DNA from: Aphelidium insulamus
Lineage: Eukaryota; Aphelidiomycota; Aphelidea; Aphelidiaceae
Reading direction: 5' to 3'
DNA length: 64,000 nt
NCBI GenBank assembly: GCA_036784855.1
Contig: JAZDSV010000031.1
Coordinates: 1-64,000 of the forward strand
Shown: piece by piece, positions 1 through 10,848 of the stretch
Position numbering within the stretch: position 1 is the stretch's first letter
How the letters are laid out: every line of letters starts with the position of its first letter
The notes under the pieces: generated by a model
The model's database searches: none
What the model was told of the DNA's origin: nothing
Seen by the model: the letters and a program-made list of their open reading frames with translations, nothing else
Program-made: the position numbers and the translations under genes

Positions 1-51
1 TGGGTGCAAACAACCTCGACACAGTATATAATACTGTTCATGACTGTTCAT

Positions 52-159
52 GACAATGCCCTCTTCATGATGGCTTGTCCCAAGTCATCTATGTGAATCA
101 ACTGCGACAATGCCCTCTTCATGATGGCTTGTCCCAAGTCATCTATGTGAATCAACTGC
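52..159. repeat. Two-copy 54-bp tandem repeat
   Basis: Two head-to-tail copies of a 54-bp unit lie at 52-105 and 106-159, each beginning GACAATGCCCTCTTCATGAT. A ten-base duplication (CTGTTCATGA twice) sits just upstream. No coding potential is visible. This is the left edge of the repeat-rich, gene-poor block. Confidence 0.9.
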
Positions 160-299
160 ATGTACCATTAAACTCGTTATAAAACCCAGTGGGAAAATCC
201 GAGAAGGTTTACATGACTGTTGAGCTAAGTATGCGCCAGTAAAACTTGCAAAAACCCAGTGGGAGAAATAGCAAGAAAGGGTTGCAATACTTGCTTCTA

Positions 300-778
300 T
301 AATATATACATACTTCTTCGAGAAACATTCCAAAATGATTATGTATGAATTATATTCCGACCAACATATATTCCGACCAATATGTATGCATTGCAATTAG
401 TGAATGTAAATATAAACATACTTCTTCGAGAAACATTCCAAAATGATTATGTATGTATTATATTCCGACCAATATGTATGCATTGCAATTAGTGAATGTA
501 AATATTTACATACTTCTTCGAGAAACATTCCAAAATGATTATGTATGTATTATATTCCGACCAATATGTATGCATTGCAATTAGTGAATGTAAATATTTA
601 CATACTTCTTCGAGAAACATTCCAAAATGATTATGTATGTATTATATTCCGACCAATATGTATGCATTGCAATTAGTGAATGTAAATATTTACATACTTC
701 TTCGAGAAACATTCCAAAATGATTATGTATGTATTATATTCCGACCAATATGTATGCATTGCAATTAGTGAATATAAA
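300..778. repeat. 92-bp satellite, left block (about 5 copies)
   Basis: A unit containing CTTCTTCGAGAAACATTCC recurs at 313, 421, 513, 605 and 697. The spacing is 108 bp for the first step and exactly 92 bp afterwards. Copies are nearly identical, so the array is young or homogenised. The unit is AT-rich with no long frame. The same unit returns at 1903-2187 on the far side of a retroelement fragment. Confidence 0.93.
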
Positions 779-779
779 T

Positions 780-1902
780 AACGCAAAATGTTGGATATCT
801 CGTGGATACCCGATGAATAGATAAATATGAGTGCGTAGATTCTTCTCTATTGATTAAGACACAAACCGCATGCCTTTTATAGTCGTGACGTTAGCCGATT
901 GCAAATTGCCATCAGCCATACAATCAGCCAATAGATCAGCCACGATCTGATTGCAATCCTGATTGTAGTCGATCAGATCGACGTGTAGCACTGACTGGGC
1001 CCGGCCTGACCCGGCTATCAGTCCAACAGCCCCCAGTTGGCAGTCCAGGTTGGGCCAAGTCTTTTGGTTGGGTCTTCCAATATTGAGTGATGACATCCCA
1101 ATCATTGAAGTTGTAACAAGGGCCAGGGGCTCCTTGTGCCGTTGGTACCAGATACAGAGTAGAGGCGAGCAGAGTGAGATCACGAACCTTGTGCCGTTGG
1201 TACCAGATACAGAGTAGAGGCGAGCAGAGTGAGATCACGAACCTGTGACGTGTCAGATGGACACAGTCTGACCGTCACGGCGGACCTTGTGCCGTTGGTA
1301 CCAGATACAGAGTAGAGGCGAGCAGAGTGAGATCACGAACCTATAGGCTCAGCAGTTGATAATGAACGTATTTATTATATACCTGTGACGTGTCAGATGG
1401 ACACAGTCTGACCGTCACGGCGGACCTTGTGCCGTTGGTACCAGATACAGAGTAGAGGCGAGCAGAGTGAGATCACGAACCTATAGGCTCAGCAGTTGAT
1501 AATGAACGTAGATCAACTGCTGGGCTTTCCGACTCCAATGCCGTATTTATAGCCGATATGGCGTCCGACGCCTCCCCAGGGTTGGTGTCCAACGCCTCCT
1601 CTCGCTGAGCGCTTTCCGGTTGCCAATCCGCGGTTACCGGCGCGACGAAAGATTCCCGAACTGTCGGTACCGGATGAGTCATAATGACGTCATCGGCGCT
1701 AAGCTGACACGGAGTACAGCTCCGTGTTACAGAAGTTCCCTTCTGGCTCCCAGGAATCCTCTTCACCAGCACCTCGCCATCGTACCAGATACATGGGTCC
1801 CTGAGGTGTATCCTGATGCCCAAGAATTTTCTCAACCCGAAACACTGGAGCATCATGGTTGTCCATCCGTGGCTTCTTTGCATCCTTTAACTGATTTATT
1901 TT
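780..1902 (-). mobile_element. Fossil Ty3/gypsy chromovirus fragment (3' part, chromodomain)
   Basis: On the minus strand around 1699-1890 a frame reads as a chromodomain of the kind found at the C-terminus of chromovirus integrases. It carries VFRVEKILGH, then MYLVRWRG and EDSWEPEGNF, the aromatic-cage pattern of this family. The frame ends naturally at a stop. The downstream flank (about 1550-840) has a TATA-like CTATAAATAC and tandem duplications and could be LTR or 3' untranslated sequence, but I could not pair it with a second LTR. The rest of the element is absent from this block, so the copy is broken and incomplete. It lies inside the 92-bp satellite, which continues on both sides. 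Age cannot be set without a second LTR. Confidence 0.8.
1132..1510. repeat. Nested tandem duplications (about 57-bp and 140-bp units)
   Basis: A unit of about 55-57 bp beginning CCTTGTGCCGTTGGTACCAG occurs four times (about 1132, 1188, 1285, 1424). The last two copies are part of a larger 140-bp duplication with units starting at 1242 and 1382. Both larger units share GTGACGTGTCAGATGGACAC and ATAGGCTCAGCAGTTGATAA. The arrangement indicates two successive duplication steps inside the retroelement-derived block. Confidence 0.88.
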
Positions 1903-2187
1903 TAATGATTATGTATGTATTATATTCCGACCAATATGTATGCATTGCAATTAGTGAATGTAAATATTTACATACTTCTTTGAGAAACATTCCAAAATGA
2001 TTATGTATGTATTATATTCCGACCAATATGTATGCATTGCAATTAGTGAATGTAAATATTTACATACTTCTTCGAGAAACATTCCAAAATGATTATGTAT
2101 GTATTATATTCCGACCAATATGTATGCATTGCATAGGAGTGCAAGAAGTACATGTAAATATCTTCAAGAAACATTCCAAAATCATCC
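1903..2187. repeat. 92-bp satellite, right block (about 3 copies)
   Basis: The same unit as at 300-778, with the shared core at 1975 and 2067 (92 bp apart) and a decayed last copy reaching about 2187. Between this block and GH26 (2188-2537) there is only unassigned sequence with a short open frame starting at 2309 that resembles nothing I know. Confidence 0.9.
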
Positions 2188-2537
2188 CGGAGTAATGAAC
2201 ACCCATGGTCAGCCACCCATTCTTGCTTATCCTTCATTTCACACGCAGCACACGGCACAGGCGACGCCGGCGCATGAGCAGCGGTAAGGGTGTGATAATA
2301 CAGAATAAATGTCTATAACGGTGTTTGTGGTGTTTGTGTGCCGCCTAAGTCCACTTAATATATGGGGGGCCGCGGGCGCCTGGCAACCCCCGGGGGGCTG
2401 CGATTGTTATTCCCAACTGAAACAGAGCCGACTGCACGCACATACGCAAATGTGGCGCGCGCGCATGCAAAAGGTTACGGCCTATTCAATCACTCCGTGC
2501 AGGCGGTCGGTGAAAATTACGTGTGAAGTTCCAGAGT

Positions 2538-3727
2538 ATGCTCCGTGTTGCCTGGACCGCCGCGCTAGTGGCAACGTTCTCGGCGACTGCTGTAGCGCAC
2601 GTTGCGCCAGCGCCGGCACCGGCTGTTAAAGCGCCAGCGCCACCCCCTACTAAAACTGTCGTCCCTCCTTCCTCCAATGTGGCCAACAAGGTGGCCAACA
2701 ACACGATAACTGCCATCACAACCAACGCGTCACCGGACCCGACGACGACCACGGAGCGGAGACTGCCGGCGCGCGGCATGTCCGGCAAAATATACTATGG
2801 CTACTCCGGTGGCATCAATATGGACAATAGGGGATACGCGTCGCGTCTGGGACACAATCCCGCGCTCAAGAACGAGTTCATGACAATCGACGGCAATGGC
2901 TTCTCGGACAGCAGCTGGGTCAACCAGTTTGTCACGCAGGTGGCCAATGATTTCCCCAAGGCGCTGGTGATGCTCACGCTGGAACCGTTTGGCGGTCTGT
3001 CGCAGCTCACCAGTAATACATACGGCAATATTGCCAGTGCATGCGCCGGATGGAACAAGCAGGGCATTCGAATGTTGATTCGGTTCGCGCACGAGATGAA
3101 CGGCAACTGGTATGCAAATCTATCCGCATGTATAATATGTTGTAACAATTATAATGACGTATAAGGTATGTTTGGGGTGAGAAGGCAGACGAGTACAAGG
3201 CCGCGTTCCGTTCGCTGGCTCAGGCAATTGACAAGGCGCGCGCAGATGCCGGAGTGAGCAAAGCCACACTGATGCTGTGGAGTCCAAATGTTGCGTGGGA
3301 CGGCCAGTCCAATAAGTACATGGACTTTTACCCCGGCGACGACGTGGTGGACTGGGTGGGACTCAGTCTGTACTACTTTGACGACCCGGTGCCGCCGCCC
3401 GACTACGTGCAGCAAGCACTGACCAACAGGAACGGACAGAATTTCTACGACATGTTTTGCGTGCAGCGCAACAAACCAATGATCATATCGGAGACGTCGG
3501 CGCCGGTGTGGGACGGCACCCCGGTGGACCAGGAGTTGGCCAAGAAGCAGGCGTGGTGGCGACAGCTCTACTCGGAGGACAATGCGCGGCGTTTCCCCAT
3601 GCTGCGTATTATCTCCTGGTTCGAGTTCAGCAAAGAGGGCAAATCATATGGAGTGTTTCCTCAAGATGATGTAGCCCGGGCGTTTCTGGCCGACTTGCCC
3701 AGCAGTGTCATGATGTATTCCAATTAA
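2538..3727 (+). CDS. Secreted glycoside hydrolase family 26 (beta-mannanase-like)
   Basis: Two exons (2538-3109, 3166-3727) with a 56-nt GT-AG intron give 377 residues. The first in-frame ATG (2538) starts a good signal peptide (MLRVAWTAALVATFSATAVA). An Ala/Pro/Thr-rich linker follows, then the TIM-barrel domain from about residue 80. The acid/base glutamate is in RFAHEMNGNWYVWG and the nucleophile in IISETSAP, the two GH26 signatures. The splice joins the tryptophan codon of the first motif exactly. GH26 enzymes cleave beta-1,4-mannan or mixed beta-glucans. Here the likely role is extracellular or vacuolar digestion of plant or algal polysaccharide. Substrate cannot be told from sequence. 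No carbohydrate-binding module is visible. Confidence 0.88.
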
Positions 3728-3750
3728 TTGAAGTAAAAATTTATTTGGAA

Positions 3751-3991
3751 ACATGTACAAATACCGTCATGATTAAGCAACAACTACGCATCAACTACGC
3801 AAAATATGACATATGCACGCAAGACAGTTAAAGTATAAGTATGGTACTACATATGCACGTAAAGTGTGATGTTGATTTAAGCAGACCATCGAGCATAGAT
3901 ATCACGATTTTCGCTGCTGACAGACTGTAGGGACACTTTCACTTGTAGTGATGCGTAGTTGTTGCTTAATCAATGCGGTATTTGTATATGT
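3751..3991. repeat. MITE-like element with about 42-bp inverted repeats
   Basis: GATTAAGCAACAACTACGCA at 3771 is perfectly inverted at 3952-3971. The match is 23 bp without error and extends outward to about 42 bp with few mismatches (3751-3793 against 3949-3991). The roughly 155-bp interior is AT-rich and non-coding. Size and structure fit a miniature inverted-repeat transposable element; no clear target-site duplication is seen. It could also act as a hairpin in the GH26 3' region. Confidence 0.6.
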
Positions 3992-4098
3992 CAATGTGTA
4001 TGTGCATACATATTTGCGCGCACAGGACACATCTGTTTACACATCGGACAAACACGCCTCGGCCGCCAACTGTTCAACTGTGTGTGTGAGTGAATATC

Positions 4099-7000
4099 AT
4101 GGCCCGCCCCGCCAGTAGGATGAGCCACGGCTCTCGGTCCAGCAGTCGCACAGGCACCTCAGTGGGCACCTCGCAGTCTCAAGTCGGCGATGCCCTGGCC
4201 GACAATGATGGCGCTTCTGCCGCGGCAGGCCACCACGGCTACTCTGACATGGCGGTGCGACAGTCGCTGCCCGTACCATTGCCTTGGCTGTTCTGACTGC
4301 CGGGGGCTGACTGCAGATCCCGCCGGTGCTGGTCAAACTGGTGCAACAGCTTCACCAAGGAATATTCAATTTGCTTTTCGCACTGCAGCGGCGCAGCAAA
4401 GGCGTGGAGAGGTGTGCATTTAAGTGGCATTCATCGCATCTTCACCTGCTGACACTCGCCGCCAGTCCCTTCTGGGTCATCCTGTTGGAAATGTTTGAGC
4501 TCCTGCAGTTGCTCAGTTTCCCTTTCAAGCGTGCCGCCCAGTTTGCCTGGAACACTGACCAGACAATGTGGTTCATCCAGTTTGTGAACGGCTCCGTGCC
4601 AGAGACGCTTATTCTAGGCAAGTATATGTCTATATGTATGCTATTGCTGATCTGCTCAGGCAACTCGACAATATTTTACATCGTGATCGTACTGCTGGGC
4701 GCCGTACTGCTGGACGCATTCGTGGTTGGCTACTACTTTTCGCAGAATCAGTTCAAATATGTTTGGACATGTGAGTGCAGTGTCATCCTTTTTGCATTAA
4801 TCATCATTATACACGTTATATTACATACTTCATGATGTGGCTTCTATTAGTCTGACTATTCATAGTGCGATATATGCGACTGATATGCACGCTGTTCATG
4901 ACCATATTGTACATTCCCGTCATTGCGCTGTTCACGTCCATGTTGATCGGTTGCGAGACACCATCGGGCAACATTGTCAGCTGCTGGACGGGCACGATGG
5001 CTGTGCGCAGCGCCGTTGTGATTGTAGTCAGCATTATATTCGTGGCGCTGTCCTTGACATTCGCGCTGAGCGTATTTCAACAGGATCCCACGGATCAGTC
5101 CGAGATCCTTGGCCGGCCGCACTCGCGCATCGAAGTCTACCAACTCATCATGAAGACTCTGCTCACCGTTACATTTGTGCTTATCGAACACCATCGGGAG
5201 TATGTGTAATTACTATGTTGTTGGTTGCATAAAAAATTTGCTACTTGTGACGTCCACAATCATATCTATCTAGTCTAACAATGATTGCAGACTGCACTGG
5301 ATCCTGGTTGGGCTGTGCTTGTTTGCCAGTATCACCTCCTTTTTCCTGTACTCGTGGTTCATCCCATTTTATCGCTGGAGGTTCATGGTGTTGCGAGTGG
5401 CCAGCCAGGGTCTGTTTGTGTGGGCCAGCTTTTGTCTACTGTTTGTGACGGCCATTGACGATGACGTCAACAACTCGATCACTATCATGTTCTTCTTCGT
5501 GACGCCGTGCATTCTACTGCTGTCCACGTATGCCGTCAGTTCGCGCCGAAACTGGATTAAATCAGCCAAGATTACTCCCAACAGTAGTCCCTATACCGTG
5601 GAGCTTATGGTGTGTGCCCACGAGTTTTTTATACAACTTGATTCAACTTTGATAGGCTAGATACATGCTTGAAGACTGCGGATTGCTATTTAAATCGCGA
5701 GAAGCACCGCCAACGCCAGAAGCGGGTGCTGTCGAAGATGGACACAAGAATGAAGAGATGTTGCGTCAGATCACCGAATTGTACTCGGAAGCCGCAGAAG
5801 TCAACAACAGCTCAAGCATATTGTACATGTTCTGGGCCAACTTTAGCTTGTATCATTGTAGCAACAAGCAGCGATCTTTGGTATTGCTAGCAGAATGTTT
5901 GAAACGCAGTCCGGCTATTGACGAGAATTTCGTAGTGTTCCGACAGCGCAAGATGATGAATGAAGAGTCCAGTTCCGACAATACCGACATGTTGGAATTC
6001 ATCATATGCGAAGCGCACATGAAAAAGGCGTCTAAACACGAACGTCGTGCCGTCGCCTACCAAACTCGCTTCTGGGCCGAACTGATGAAGGACCGTGCCG
6101 ATTTACAAAAGCTGTTTCTGCTTGGTTCCACCGTCAATTCGGAAGTGACACTGGCCGATGCAAACTACTCCAAGGCCATACAGAGTAGTTCAAAGTCGTC
6201 GGGAGTGCTGAGAAGCTACTCCAAGTTCCTGCTGGATGTGTGCAACGATGCGCAAAAGAGCGAGGATTTAGCGGAGCGCGCCCGCCATTTGGATGAATTG
6301 CGACGACGCCAAGTCGGCAGCGGCGACGGGGTGATTGATGTTAGCAACATTATCTCCAATGGCGCCGCCGACACTGACTAGGCCATTTTCACCATCAACA
6401 ACGCAGGCATCATCATCAACGTCAATGCCGGCGTGCGCAACCTGTTTGGATTTGAGAAGCCGCAGCAACTCGTCGGACAAAACATTTCGGTGCTGGTGCC
6501 GCCGCCATTTGACAAACTTCACGACAATTTTCTTTCCAGTTACATGAATCGGGGAGAGGGGCAGATCATCGGCAAGCTTCGCAAGATATTTGCCCTTAGA
6601 TCGGACCAGTACTTGATGCCGGTAAGATATATATCTTTTTGCTTGAAAGGCAAGCACTTATACTTTAAAGATCATGCTGCTTGTACGTCAATTAACCTTT
6701 GGTACTTCGGCAACATTTCTTGGTGTGTTCAAAGCGGTGCCAGAGGGTGTGGCCACCAACGAGTACATATTGCTCGATGTCGCTGGAAATATCAAGGCAT
6801 TTACACCTCGTTGTACCGAGTTTTTTGGCGGCACTCCGGCCGAGATCGAACGTTACCAAATGCACATCACTGACTGGATTGAGAACTTTGACGAAGTGTC
6901 ACACTTGATGCTGGAACATAATGGGTACCATGTCCAGCTCCAAGTGCAAGACCAGATAATTAATTTAACATGTATGCTCATCTCAACCGTGATTTCTGGG

Positions 7001-9370
7001 CAGCCCATCAAGATTATAAAGCTTGTCGAAGATTCTGCAGCAGACGCGCACCCTGCTCCGCCTCTGAACGACGCTATGGGTCAGATACGAAAGGAGATGC
7101 CCATGAACTTTTATCTCGATGAGTCGGTGATCAAGAAGGAAAAGGGCAAGCGAAGTGGTGCTGTGGCAGACAAGGCCGACGTCGCCAAAGAACTGGAGCT
7201 CAAGAAGACTGCCGAGAAGGCTAAGCGTCGTGATGTCAGTGGGCTGTCTGTGCGTAAGGCTCGTCGAAGCCGACGTAATTCTGTGGCGCACTCCGTCACC
7301 GCCGGCTCTGATGTATCAGACAATGACAGCGCCAAACCGTCGATTGATCAGGCAGCTGTTGCACCACAACGCGAATACTCCTCGTCTGTCAATGGTTCCG
7401 AGAAGGCAAGTACGCACAAGACTGGAACGAGTCAGGGCTCTACCACAGTGAACCGCCTCATGCGCGTCTCCTTTGCCAAGAAGATCGAGGCGACTTCATT
7501 GAGACTTCGTATAACCCGCAAGGGAATCTGGGCGCTATTCATGCTCATGATTGCCGTCAGTATCGCCGTCAGCTGGTACACGTCGTACATATATTCGGTG
7601 CACTTGACCACCATGGACCACTTGTCGGACACATCGCGCAATTATGCGGATGCTGCGATACTTGTGCAAAAAGTTGCCAAACTGTTTGATCCCTCCGCGA
7701 ACAATACGGACCTGGCGGCATTGCAAGAAGAGGTGCTCAGTATTTCGCAGTCATTAAGCGACACACACTTTAGTACGTTCACTGAGGCGTCATACTTGGC
7801 ACCGCAAGACTATGTGCGATTTACCGACAACTCCTTGAATATTACCGTGAACGTTATCGCCGACGGCGTTCAGGTCACTACGAAAATGTCAATGAACGAT
7901 GCGGTCAAGGAGCTCTCCACTAGGGCGTCCCTGCTTGCCACCAGACAGCAGCGCAACGATAGCATGGACTGGCAGACAGAAGTTGACATTCTTGGAAACT
8001 TGGCGCTCAACACATTGGAGGAACCATTTGACGAACTTATTCATATTTTCTTGGCTGCATACACCAACAACATCACAACCTACAAGGGAAAGCTGTACGC
8101 CATTAGTCTCACACCCATCGTAATTATTTACGCCGTCATGATTATTCTAATTGCCGCAACGCTGGTCAAGACGAATTCGGATGCGAAAGTGGTTTATCGC
8201 CTCTTTCTAGAGATTCCAAAGGCATGCACGCATTTCGCATCGCTGTTTCTAGCTGATATCATAGGTGGAAATCAGAAATATGTACAACAAGTGCGTGCAA
8301 AAGATATCGACAATCGACGGCGCTCCCGAAGCTTCGGTTGACGGTGACAAACGCGGCGACACTTCCAATATATTCGACTTTGACAATTTCCTCGGCCAAG
8401 GCGCAAAGTCGAATGAAAATGAACTGGGCTCTGGCGGTGATTCCAGCGACAAGATGCGCAACCTCCAACAAATCGCCAAACGTGTCGCGTTATTCTGCCT
8501 GATGACGGCCGCATTTTTCGTGGCATATTCGGTAAGCACGGTCAACTTTCTGCAGCAGACGTCCGAGTACGGATCTCAAATTGCGTGGTCTGCAAAAGTG
8601 CATCGACTGTCTCAAAAGACCAACTATGAAGTGAACAACTTGTACAGCACTGGCGCTCTGCTGGGAAGTTTTGCCGATCGGCGAGCACGTTTGAACAGCA
8701 CACTGTCGAATCTCGACATGTATGCCGCCAATTTTCTGTCTGGTGTGCCGGAATTCGGACTACCAGATTATTTCCAAACGGTGAAGCCGGTTCTCAGTGG
8801 ATTTCCCACTCCGGCTGACACGCTGGACTTGATATTCGACTCACCCAACTCGTACCGAATCCCCAACGACGAGTGTGTGCAGGTTGCCTACGGGTCCCTG
8901 AACCACGGGGTGTACAATGCCGTACAGCAATTTGTCGAAACTGCCTACGATGTGGTGGGCGCAGTGGACTCGGTGTCGACATCGTCCACCACGGGGAAAA
9001 CGATGTACCGCAACTTTTACGCCACGCAGAGTCTGGACACAATGTCGCTTTGCTTGCCGACCATGATGGGCTACTTCATCAATTACTTTATGGAGCCGAC
9101 ACGCCAGTTCGCAGCAGTTGTCAGCGACATCTCGCAGCCGATTGTCAACAGCGTGCTGTGCATCGCACTGCTCTTGCTGTTCTTCGTGTCGCTCGACCCA
9201 ATGATGAAGAGCATTGAAAAGGAAGTGGCGCTGACCCCGTCCATGCTCATGATGCTGCCCGTCAATGTAAGCAACCATTGACCAGTGTATAATACACTTA
9301 TTAACGCTGCCAGGTGCTGATGAAGGTGGAGTCTATCCGTAAATTCACGCAAGACGCCAACAACAAGTGA
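4099..9370 (+). CDS. TmcB-like multi-pass membrane protein with PAS domains
   Basis: Ten exons (4099-4272, 4317-4617, 4660-4770, 4866-5199, 5291-5609, 5656-6339, 6382-6621, 6671-8221, 8265-9266, 9314-9370) sum to 1,590 residues in one frame. The order is a hydrophilic N-terminus, a block of about eight membrane helices (residues 60-410), an alpha-helical region, a PAS domain (about 638-705, DAIFTINNAGIIINVNAG then NLFGFEKPQQLVGQNISVLV), a second PAS-like segment (about 740-790), a basic linker, and further helices near 1005, 1210, 1305 and 1535. This is the layout of tiny-macrocysts protein B, named from Dictyostelium and common in ciliates and flagellates. It is a predicted plasma-membrane sensor with unknown ligand. 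Introns 4618-4659 and 8222-8264 begin with GC. Intron 6340-6381 removes an in-frame TAG. A further 54-nt in-frame stretch (4412-4465) has GT-AG ends and may also be spliced. Confidence 0.85.
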
Positions 9371-9539
9371 CCATGTACAAACGGTAAGTTCCTTTATATA
9401 ATTATACAGTTTTGGCAGGTATAAACAGTCCGTAATCCAATGCAGATATTGCCCGCTGGTAGACCATCTTGACCGTGAACCCGCCGGCCCTACACCGTTC
9501 AGTGTCAAACACTTGAATAGACCTGTGTTTTATTGTTAG

Positions 9540-10671
9540 CTATGTGTGATACATTTCAAATGAAACTGATAAAGCGTACGGGTCCAAGTAGCGGTCCTTG
9601 GCGGTGACAAGTTGTCGGCGAGTGTAGATCGAGTCCAGCGGGTCTCCAAAGTAGTCTGGCAGTTCCGTTTCTCGGCGAGACTTTTCCGTGCGCTCTTGCA
9701 ACTGCGCTATCCGGGCTAGTAAAGATGGCCCACGGGGTGCTGCTTCCACCGTCTTTTGTCGAGTGTGCTTGGCCTCGGCTTCAGAAATGGAGCTCAGTAC
9801 GGCAGATGCTGGTTCATCCGACGTTGCCTGCAGAACAATAAGATTTATGTATATACAAGGATACCATGACGCACCATCAAGGCAATGATGTCTTGCTTCT
9901 TCCGTCGCTTCTCTTCCGCCTCTCGACTAGCGGCAAGCTCATCTTGCTGACGGCGTGCCCGGAAATCTTTGGCCTCCTCGTCCATTATTTGGCTGAGCAT
10001 ACGATCATTGAGCGCCTTCTTGTCAATATTTTGCTGAATAAGCTCGGCGTTCTCGCGCTGATACTGTTCCAGCTTGTCCTTCATCACTTGCACGTCCGCC
10101 TCATTCACCAAATTGAACACTGCACTGAATATGAGAATTCTGTTTAATGCCGACAGCAATTGAATACATGCCGATCTCCTCCACTTCCTGCAGGTAGTCA
10201 TTGTAGGCACGCAGGTCGCCGTCAAAATCATCAATGGTCTTATTGAATCTGCGTTGACATAGGGGCATGAGTCGATGCCATTATACAACAGGGACCATAC
10301 ATACATCTTGCCAATGCGCTTGCGTACGCGGCACTCCTTCTCCACAAACAGATTCTCAAACACGGGCTTGACAAAGTCGGTCCGCTTAACCACGCACCGG
10401 CACACTGGACACGGCGCGGACCCCGTAGCGAATATCCGGCTAACGCACGACTCACACCTGCAATTGAATATTAACAAATGTGCACATTGACTCGGCATAT
10501 ATGAAGTACTTGCATCTTGTGGTAGCAAGGACTGACCAGCAGTATCATGTTGGGGTTCAGGTAGCGGCTAGTCTTGCATATGGGACACGGTTCTGACGCG
10601 TCGATCCCGGTGGGCGTGTCATCCGCGGATGGAACCGTGCGCGGCGCCATCACCGCTCGCTTAGTGGCCAT
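9540..10671 (-). CDS. MNAT1: CDK-activating kinase assembly factor MAT1 (TFIIH subunit)
   Basis: Five exons on the minus strand (10671-10514, 10457-10305, 10248-10168, 10124-9875, 9827-9540) give 309 residues, the length of human MAT1. The N-terminal C3HC4 RING reads CPIC...CYHKMCESC...CPVC; its fourth ligand pair is restored only by splicing a GC-AG intron (10458-10513). A conserved helical stretch follows (FNKTIDDFDGDLRAYNDYL), then a coiled coil and a C-terminal tail. MAT1 bridges CDK7-cyclin H to TFIIH and stabilises the kinase, acting in RNA polymerase II initiation and cell-cycle CDK activation. It is divergent with the dehydrogenase gene, 177 bp apart. Confidence 0.93.
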
Positions 10672-10848
10672 GCAGTTGATTGTCTCGTAGTTTTTAATGC
10701 TTTCCGTTCTTATTAAAGGCCTATTCTATTCTCTAACAGTTGGAGCGCTTTACTACTCAACGCGATTGCTGACTAAGCCATCGGTTAGGACGTGTTTGAC
10801 ACGTCATCCACTACATATCCATTCATTCACTCCATTGCAACTTCCATA

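Noticed and set aside
300-778. CRISPR array
   Set aside because: The units are contiguous 92-bp repeats with no unique spacers, in a eukaryotic, intron-rich context.
2309-2629. Small plus-strand gene upstream of GH26
   Set aside because: The 106-residue frame overlaps the GH26 signal-peptide region in another frame and contains no recognisable feature.
6379-6381. Stop-codon readthrough or TAG reassignment in the TmcB-like gene
   Set aside because: A 42-nt GT-AG intron ends exactly at the TAG and repairs the PAS start. Other genes here end normally in TAG, so reassignment is not supported.
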